Shown here: in pieces, positions 22,788 to 27,990 of the stretch
Layout of the letters: each line of letters opens with the position of its first letter
Numbering within the stretch: the stretch's first letter is position 1
Assembly (NCBI GenBank): GCA_023396555.1
Contig: JAEWWC010000089.1
Span: forward strand, 1-30,181
From: Bacillota bacterium
GTDB lineage: Bacteria; Bacillota; Clostridia; Christensenellales; SZUA-584
DNA: 30,181 nt
Direction: 5' to 3'
Notes under the pieces: model-generated
Databases searched by the model: none
The model's input: only the letters and a program-made list of their open reading frames with translations
What the model was told of the DNA's origin: nothing
Position numbers and translations under genes: made by a program

Positions 22788-23372
22788 ATGGAAGGCTTTA
22801 CAGGCATATTGCTGATATTGCTCAGCTCAATACTGGTCAACAATTTCGTGCTGTCGCGGTTCCTGGGCATCTGCCCGTTCCTCGGCGTATCCAAGAAGGT
22901 GGAAACCGCGCTCGGCATGGGCATGGCGGTCACGTTCGTGATGGCGCTGGCGTCCGTGATCTCTTACCTCGTGCACTATTTCATACTGGTGCCGCTGCAG
23001 ATCGAATACATGCAGACCATCGCGTTCATACTGGTAATAGCGGCGCTGGTGCAGCTGGTGGAAATGACGTTGATGAAGCTGGTGCCGTCGCTGTATCAGG
23101 CGCTGGGCGTATACCTGCCGCTGATCACCACCAACTGCGCGGTGCTCGGCGTGGCGATACTAAACATAACAGAAGGATACAATCTGCTGCAGACGCTGAC
23201 ACACGGCATTGGTGCAGCAGTCGGATTTACGCTGGCCATCGTGCTGTTCGCGGGTATCCGCGAGCGGCTGGAGCTGGCTGACATCCCCGAACCCTTGAAG
23301 GGCTTCCCCATCGCGCTGATTTCCGCGGGGCTCATGTCCATCGCTTTCCTCGGGTTCTCGGGGCTGGTTTAA
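22788..23372 (+). CDS. rnfA: Rnf complex subunit A
   Basis: A 194-residue six-helix membrane protein, paralogue and partner of RnfE in inverted topology. Visible hallmarks are NNFVLSRFLGICPFLGVSKK, the LPLITTNCAVLGVAIL helix and GIRERLELADIPEPLKG. The cysteines in GICP and TNC are the candidate ligands of the shared intramembrane cluster. The ATG at 22788 follows AAAGGAG and is three bases past the rnfE stop. rnfB starts 15 bp downstream. Confidence 0.97.
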   Translation: MEGFTGILLILLSSILVNNFVLSRFLGICPFLGVSKKVETALGMGMAVTFVMALASVISYLVHYFILVPLQIEYMQTIAFILVIAALVQLVEMTLMKLVPSLYQALGVYLPLITTNCAVLGVAILNITEGYNLLQTLTHGIGAAVGFTLAIVLFAGIRERLELADIPEPLKGFPIALISAGLMSIAFLGFSGLV

Positions 23373-23386
23373 GAGGGAGGTAAACT

Positions 23387-24211
23387 ATGATCAACGACAT
23401 CATATGGCCGGTAGCCGCATTGGGCGGCCTCGGGCTGATTCTGGGGCTGGGGCTCGCGATCGCGTCCAAGCTGCTGGCGGTGAAAACGGACCCGATGGTG
23501 GAGAAGGTCCGTGAGCTGCTGCCTGGTGCGAACTGCGGCGGCTGCGGTATCCCCGGCTGTGACGGCTTCGCCAAGGCGGTGGCCGCGGGCGAGATGAACG
23601 CGGCGAAATGCGTGGCGATATCCTGTGACAACCTCGCCGCCATATCGGCGCTGCTGGGCGTGGAAGCCGAGCTGTCCGAGAAAAAGGTGGCGCGTGTGCG
23701 CTGCCACGGCGACTCGGAGAACTGCGTCTCCAAATACACATACACGGGCATTCACGACTGCCGCGCGGCGGCGCTGCTGGCCGGCGGCCCGTCGGCGTGT
23801 GCGTTTGGCTGCGTAGGCCTTTTGACCTGCGGCAAGGCATGCCCGTTCGGCGCGATATACCTCAGCGATAAGGGCATCGCGGCGGTGGATGAAAGCCTGT
23901 GCACCGGCTGCGGCCAGTGCGAGGCGGTTTGCCCCAAGCATGTGATATCCGTCATGCCCAAAAAGAACGACGTGTTCATCGCCTGCCGCACGACGGAAAA
24001 GGGCAAAGCCGCAGCGTCCATCTGCAAGGCGGGCTGCATCGCATGCACCCTCTGCGCCAAGAAATGCCCCGAAGGCGCGATCACGATGAAGGACAATCTG
24101 CCGGTGATCGACTACGACAAATGCACCGGCTGCGGCGTGTGCGTGGGCGTTTGCCCCAAGGGCTCCATCGCCATGAATCAGGAAAAGAACAACAATGTCT
24201 GTGCCATCTAA
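23387..24211 (+). CDS. rnfB: Rnf complex subunit B (ferredoxin-accepting polyferredoxin)
   Basis: A 274-residue subunit thought to take electrons from reduced ferredoxin. An N-terminal helix (about residues 5-28) anchors it, followed by the CGGCGIPGCDGF cluster region and then several cysteine motifs: CGKACPFGAI, CTGCGQCEAVCP, CIACTLCAKKCP and CTGCGVCVGVCP. This is a cysteine-rich, multi-cluster form typical of Clostridia. GGGAGG lies eight bases before the ATG. It is last of the six rnf genes, and its 3' end overlaps the start of maf by 17 bases, so maf expression is tied to the complex. Confidence 0.97.
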   Translation: MINDIIWPVAALGGLGLILGLGLAIASKLLAVKTDPMVEKVRELLPGANCGGCGIPGCDGFAKAVAAGEMNAAKCVAISCDNLAAISALLGVEAELSEKKVARVRCHGDSENCVSKYTYTGIHDCRAAALLAGGPSACAFGCVGLLTCGKACPFGAIYLSDKGIAAVDESLCTGCGQCEAVCPKHVISVMPKKNDVFIACRTTEKGKAAASICKAGCIACTLCAKKCPEGAITMKDNLPVIDYDKCTGCGVCVGVCPKGSIAMNQEKNNNVCAI

Positions 24212-24773
24212 TCCTATCTGCGGCGAGCGCCGCGTGATACTCGCGTCCGGCTCGCCGCGCCGCCGGGAGCTGCTGGCCTACATCGTGCCGGCATTTGAGA
24301 TTATCCCAAGCGGCATCGAAGAAATCGCAACGGGTTCCCCCGCGCAGCAGGTGGAAACGCTTGCAGCGGACAAGGCGGCTGACATCGCAGGCCGGTATCC
24401 GGATGCCATCGTCATCGGCGCGGACACGCTGGTCGCGGTGGACGATCTGGTGCTGGGTAAGCCCGGTGATGTCGCAGAAGCCGCGGCCATGCTGAAACAG
24501 CTGTCCGGGCGCACGCATACGGTTTACACCGGCGTCGCCGTGATCAGCAACGGCAAAACGCATACTGCGGTGGAGGCCACACAGGTCACGTTCTGCCGGA
24601 TGACAGACGGAGAGATAAGCGATTATATCGCCACAGGCGAGCCGATGGATAAAGCGGGCGCGTACGGCATACAGGGCTACGGCGGTAAATACATCACCGG
24701 CATTGAAGGCTGTTTCTTCAACGTGATGGGGCTGCCGCTGAACCGGCTGTACAATATGCTCAAAACCATCTGA
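24195..24773 (+). CDS. maf: Maf family nucleotide pyrophosphatase
   Basis: A 192-residue house-cleaning nucleoside triphosphate pyrophosphatase that hydrolyses non-canonical or modified nucleotides; Maf was first linked to septum formation. Motifs are ILASGSPRRRELL at the N-terminus, AADKAADIA, IGADTLVAVDD, LGKPGD, LSGRTHTVYTGVAV and DKAGAYGIQGYGG, all in family order. The start at 24195 lies inside rnfB (17-base overlap) and its Shine-Dalgarno (AGGA, about 12 bases upstream) is weak, which suggests coupling to rnfB translation. maf near mreB is common in Firmicutes; here mreB is 1.9 kb further on, past a minus-strand gene. A strong terminator follows. Confidence 0.95.
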   Translation: MSVPSNPICGERRVILASGSPRRRELLAYIVPAFEIIPSGIEEIATGSPAQQVETLAADKAADIAGRYPDAIVIGADTLVAVDDLVLGKPGDVAEAAAMLKQLSGRTHTVYTGVAVISNGKTHTAVEATQVTFCRMTDGEISDYIATGEPMDKAGAYGIQGYGGKYITGIEGCFFNVMGLPLNRLYNMLKTI

Positions 24774-24787
24774 CTCAAGTCAATATC

Positions 24788-24822
24788 AAACGGCGGGACG
24801 CATGTCCCGCCGTTTATTTATT
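24788..24822 (+). terminator. Intrinsic terminator of the rnf-maf operon
   Basis: A perfect 12-bp stem (AAACGGCGGGAC 24788-24799 with GTCCCGCCGTTT 24804-24815), a 4-nt loop and a T-rich tail begin 14 bp after the maf stop. Confidence 0.95.
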
Positions 24823-24857
24823 TTATATTATTTAGGTTCCGACTTTAGATGAATAAT

Positions 24858-24957
24858 ACTTACGGGAAAAGCCTTTGCGCAAAAGACTTTTCCCCGATGG
24901 GATTCTTAAGGGACAAAGTCCCTTAAGCAGTGGTTTGGAGGCGGCGCCTCCACGGTC
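24858..24957 (+). repeat. Structured multi-hairpin intergenic repeat, copy B
   Basis: Three hairpins follow in the same order as in the element at 13764-13930. They are GGGAAAAG/CTTTTCCC (24864-24871 with 24887-24894, extended by CTTT/AAAG), CTTAAGGGAC/GTCCCTTAAG (24905-24914 with 24918-24927, perfect 10 bp) and TGGAGGCG/CGCCTCCA (24936-24952). Shared boundary blocks are TTACGG, ATGGG-TTCT, GTGGT and GCCTCCACGGT. The long left arm of copy A is absent. It lies between convergent maf and the flavoprotein gene. Confidence 0.75.
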
Positions 24958-25014
24958 TTAACTTTTATCGATAGTATAAACGACAGATCCTTCGTCCACC
25001 TTTTCGTTATACGC

Positions 25015-26358
25015 TCAGCCCCTCCTGTTCAGCGCCGACACCAGCAGCATGCCGGTGTAGTGCACCGGGTCCCTTGCTGTCGCGAACGGCGGCGCATAAG
25101 CGAGGTCCAGATCCTCCAGTTCATCCGCCGTGGCTTTCTTCATGATCATGGCGGCATACACGTCCAGGCGCGTGTCCACGCCGCCGTAGCCGATCACCTG
25201 AGCGCCCAGCAGCCGCCGCGTTTTCCTGTCCGCCACCGCCTTGATGGTGAGCGGTTTTCCGCCGAACACATCGTATTTGTCTATGTTCTGGTGCTTTACC
25301 GTCACCACGTCAAAGCCTTGTGCAAGCGCGCCTTTTTCCGTCAGTCCGGTCAGTCCGGCCGCCATGTCCAGCACCTTGAATATGCCGGTGCCGAGGCTGC
25401 CGCCGTACTCCATGCGCCCCCCCGTTACCGTGTCCCCCGCGATGCGCCCCATCTTGTTGGCCGTGGAGCCCAGCGGATACCAGGCCGGCTCTCCCGTGAC
25501 GGCGGAGAATGTCTCCGCGCAGTCGCCGCAAGCGTATATATTCTCATCGCTGGTGCGCATGTGCTTGTCGACGCGTATCGAACCCTTCGCACTCAATGCA
25601 AGCCCGGCCTTTTCTGCCAGCTCAGCGTTGGGCCGTACGCCCGCCGCCACGATCACCAGCTCCGCGTCCAAAGCCTCACCGCCGTTTAGCGTCACGCCCG
25701 TCTGCGAAATGCGCTCCACGCGCCGGGACGTGTAAAACTTCACACCCTGCGCCTTAAGCTTCTCCTCCAGCGTTGCCGCCATGTCCGCGTCAAACGCGGG
25801 CACGATCTGCGCCGCGATCTCCACCACGGACATGTCGATGCCGGGCAGGTTCTCCAGCATCTCCATGCCGATGTTGCCCGACCCCACGATCACCGCGCTC
25901 TTTGGCTTATTCGTCTCAATAAACGCGCGTATCGCTGTTGCGTCGAGCACACTGCGCAGCACAAACACGTGGTCCTGCCCGATACCAGGGATGTCGGGGA
26001 TAAACGGCGACGCCCCCGTAGCGATCACCAGCCGGTCGTACCCGTCCTCGAACACCTTATTGGTCTCAAGGTTCTTCACCGTTACCGTTTTGGCGGCACG
26101 GTCCATGCCCAGAACTTCATGGCGTGTCAGCACGTCCACGCCGTTTTTCTGCCGGAAATAGGTGCTGTCCCGCGGTGCCAACTGTGTCCTTTCTGCGACG
26201 CGTCCGCCGATATAATACGGCAGAGAGCAGCCGGAGTATGATATGTCCGTGTCGCGCTCATACACCGTAATCTGCGCATCCGGCATATTCCTTCTGGCCT
26301 TGGCCGCGGCGGACGTCCCCGCTGCCACCGCACCGATAATCACGATCTTCACCGTCAT
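25015..26358 (-). CDS. FAD-dependent pyridine nucleotide-disulfide oxidoreductase (NADH oxidase / CoA-disulfide reductase type)
   Basis: A 447-residue flavoprotein. An N-terminal FAD-binding Rossmann segment (IVIIGAVAAGTSAAAKARR) is followed by the active-site segment SYSGCSLPYYIGG with a single redox cysteine near residue 44, as in NADH oxidase and CoA-disulfide reductase. The ATGASPF strand, the NAD-binding SAVIVGSGNIGMEM, the second FAD motif ENIYACGDCAE and a C-terminal dimerisation domain with YAPPFATARDP complete the fold. No rhodanese extension is present. It could reduce O2, peroxide, CoA disulfide or polysulfide; sequence alone does not decide. In an anaerobe an oxygen- or thiol-stress role is likely. 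It is a single minus-strand gene set between maf and mreB. GGAGGGATGACGG covers the start, giving GGAGG six bases before the ATG. Confidence 0.9.
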   Translation of the reverse strand: MTVKIVIIGAVAAGTSAAAKARRNMPDAQITVYERDTDISYSGCSLPYYIGGRVAERTQLAPRDSTYFRQKNGVDVLTRHEVLGMDRAAKTVTVKNLETNKVFEDGYDRLVIATGASPFIPDIPGIGQDHVFVLRSVLDATAIRAFIETNKPKSAVIVGSGNIGMEMLENLPGIDMSVVEIAAQIVPAFDADMAATLEEKLKAQGVKFYTSRRVERISQTGVTLNGGEALDAELVIVAAGVRPNAELAEKAGLALSAKGSIRVDKHMRTSDENIYACGDCAETFSAVTGEPAWYPLGSTANKMGRIAGDTVTGGRMEYGGSLGTGIFKVLDMAAGLTGLTEKGALAQGFDVVTVKHQNIDKYDVFGGKPLTIKAVADRKTRRLLGAQVIGYGGVDTRLDVYAAMIMKKATADELEDLDLAYAPPFATARDPVHYTGMLLVSALNRRG

Positions 26359-26421
26359 CCCTCCTTTGGTCTCAGGCCCATTATATCATAATCCGCCGCA
26401 TTCTGCCGCATCAATCTCCAT

Positions 26422-26574
26422 TCAGCAATGCTTCACTGATGGAAGTGATATTCCGGAAAAGCCGGGTACGCGGGCGAGCTCTCCCAGCGTCATCTTTTCG
26501 GGCAGATGCTGATCGATATAATCACATACCTTGTTGACCCTGACGATATACTCATTGGCCTGTGTCTCATTCAT
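26422..26574 (-). pseudogene. AraC-family regulator relic, N-terminal helix-turn-helix only, frameshifted
   Basis: A short frame of 50 codons starts at the ATG at 26572-26574, with GGAGGG six bases upstream. It reads YIVRVNKVCDYIDQHL then EKMTLGELARVPGFS, a classic AraC-type N-terminal helix-turn-helix. It then loses similarity (GISLPSVKHC) and stops. Shifting by one base just after GFS restores EYHFHQ, which matches the next conserved AraC segment (usually YHFHRIF), before a stop codon. So a one-base insertion plus decay or deletion removed the rest of the protein. What remains could still be translated. The original target is unknown; the flavoprotein gene immediately downstream on the same strand is an obvious candidate. 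Confidence 0.7.
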
Positions 26575-26697
26575 AAGCCGCCCTCCCTCATGTCTTCATA
26601 CCATGTGAAATATGCCGCCAACAACATCCCGCCCATGCATGTATAAAATTATGGCTATACAGGCAGAATGATAGCATAACATATGGGAGGTTACTGA
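26575..26697. other. Intergenic DNA between the AraC relic and mreB
   Basis: Together with 26359-26421 and the relic this fills the 339-bp gap between the flavoprotein gene and mreB. The right end holds the mreB ribosome site (GGGAGG). AT-rich hexamers such as TATAAA near 26642 may be part of an mreB promoter, but I could not assign a convincing -35 and -10 pair. Confidence 0.4.
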
Positions 26698-27726
26698 ATG
26701 TTTTCATATCTGGCGCCGAATCTGGGCATAGACCTCGGGACGGCGAACACGCTTGTTTACATGAAGGACAAGGGCATCATACTGCGTGAGCCCTCCGTTG
26801 TCGCGATGAGAAACAACCGCAAGGAGATACTCGCGGTGGGCGAGGAAGCCCGCAAGATGATCGGTCGGACACCGGGCGGCATCGTCGCGGTGCGGCCGCT
26901 CAAGGACGGCGTCATCGCCGACTTTGCGACCACGGAGATCATGCTGAAATATTTCATACGTAAGGCAGTGCCGCAGGGGCTCATCCGGCGCAGCCCGCGG
27001 CTGGTGGTCTGCGTACCGTGCGGCATCACTGAGGTGGAAAAGCGCGCCGTTGAAGAGGCCGCCCGGTCCGCCGGCGCGCGCGAGGTGCTGCTGCTGGAGG
27101 AGCCGATGGCGGCGGCTATCGGTGCAGGGCTGGATGTTAACCAGGCGAAGGGAAACATGGTGGTGGACATCGGCGGCGGCACCAGCGAGGTGGCTGTGAT
27201 ATCGCTGGGCGGCATCGTCGTCTCCCGCTCGCTGCGCATCGGCGGCAACCATATGGACGACGCCATCATGAAGCAGATCAAAAAGATCCACAGCCTGATC
27301 ATTGGTGAGAGCACCGCCGAGCAAATCAAAATCACTCTGGGATATGTGATGGACCGTGCCAAGGAGCAGACGATGGAAGTCAGAGGGCGCGAGGTGACCT
27401 CCGGACTGCCCCGCTCCGTCACGGTGGATTCGCAGAGCATCAGCGAGGCGCTGCTGGAACCCGCGCAGGCCATCGTGGATACCGTCAAAAGCGTGCTGGA
27501 ACAGACGCCTCCTGAACTCGCGGCGGACATCATCAACGAGGGTATCGTGATGACGGGCGGCGGCTCACTGCTGCACGGCCTCAACCGCATGATCGCCCGG
27601 GCGACGGGAATGCCGGTGCGGCGCGCCAAAGATCCGATGGATGCCGTGGCTACCGGCGCAGGTCTCGCGATCGAGACAATGGAGCCGGGCGCGCTGGAGC
27701 GGGAGCTCAGCATCGAACCCAGCTGA
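26698..27726 (+). CDS. mreB: Rod shape-determining protein MreB
   Basis: A 342-residue actin-like ATPase that polymerises under the membrane and directs lateral wall synthesis. Phosphate 1 motif LGIDLGTANTLVY, the connect region VGRTPGG-like IGRTPGGIVAVRPLKDGVIADF, phosphate 2 VVDIGGGTSEVAVISLGGIV and the adenosine motif MTGGGSLLHGLNRMI are all present. The SLGGIV and HSLIIGESTAEQIKI blocks fit MreB better than its paralogue Mbl. GGGAGG lies eight bases upstream of the ATG. It is not followed by mreC or mreD; a terminator and nifJ come next. It is therefore an orphan copy, or the mre operon has been split. Maf upstream is a remnant of the usual maf-mreB neighbourhood. Confidence 0.95.
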   Translation: MFSYLAPNLGIDLGTANTLVYMKDKGIILREPSVVAMRNNRKEILAVGEEARKMIGRTPGGIVAVRPLKDGVIADFATTEIMLKYFIRKAVPQGLIRRSPRLVVCVPCGITEVEKRAVEEAARSAGAREVLLLEEPMAAAIGAGLDVNQAKGNMVVDIGGGTSEVAVISLGGIVVSRSLRIGGNHMDDAIMKQIKKIHSLIIGESTAEQIKITLGYVMDRAKEQTMEVRGREVTSGLPRSVTVDSQSISEALLEPAQAIVDTVKSVLEQTPPELAADIINEGIVMTGGGSLLHGLNRMIARATGMPVRRAKDPMDAVATGAGLAIETMEPGALERELSIEPS

Positions 27727-27744
27727 ATAATTTTTTGTACGTTC

Positions 27745-27781
27745 AAAAAAAGCGGCTGCGACAGGCATTGCCGCTTTTTTG
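27745..27781 (+). terminator. Intrinsic terminator of mreB
   Basis: AAAAGCGGC (27748-27756) pairs with GCCGCTTTT (27770-27778) and a T run follows. The A-rich left flank would also allow termination from the opposite strand. Confidence 0.9.
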
Positions 27782-27855
27782 CCTTCATAGCGGCATTTCT
27801 CTTTTCTTCTCTTTGCAGCCGTTCCTGCATAACCGCTTGCAAAGCCCTTTTTTTG

Positions 27856-27884
27856 TTGACCTTCAGAATAAAAAAATATATAAT
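27856..27884 (+). promoter_or_regulatory. Strong promoter of nifJ
   Basis: TTGACC (27856-27861) and a perfect TATAAT (27879-27884) are 17 bp apart in an A/T-rich setting with an A tract in the spacer. The predicted start is near 27891, giving a leader of about 100 nt. Confidence 0.82.
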
Positions 27885-27920
27885 AATGAAGATTGTGAAT
27901 ATACTAAATTTGGCGGTTTT

Positions 27921-27971
27921 AACCTGACGGCAGGTTGCAAATAAAGAGTTATTTCATGATTGGATAATCAT
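27921..27971 (+). promoter_or_regulatory. Two small hairpins in the nifJ leader
   Basis: AACCTG/CAGGTT (27921-27926 with 27931-27936, 4-nt loop) and ATGATT/AATCAT (27956-27961 with 27966-27971, 4-nt loop) are perfect 6-bp stems. The second ends six bases before the AAGGAGG ribosome site. They could stabilise the mRNA or tune translation of this highly expressed gene; no known riboswitch was recognised. Confidence 0.4.
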
Positions 27972-27990
27972 TTACTAAGGAGGATATATA

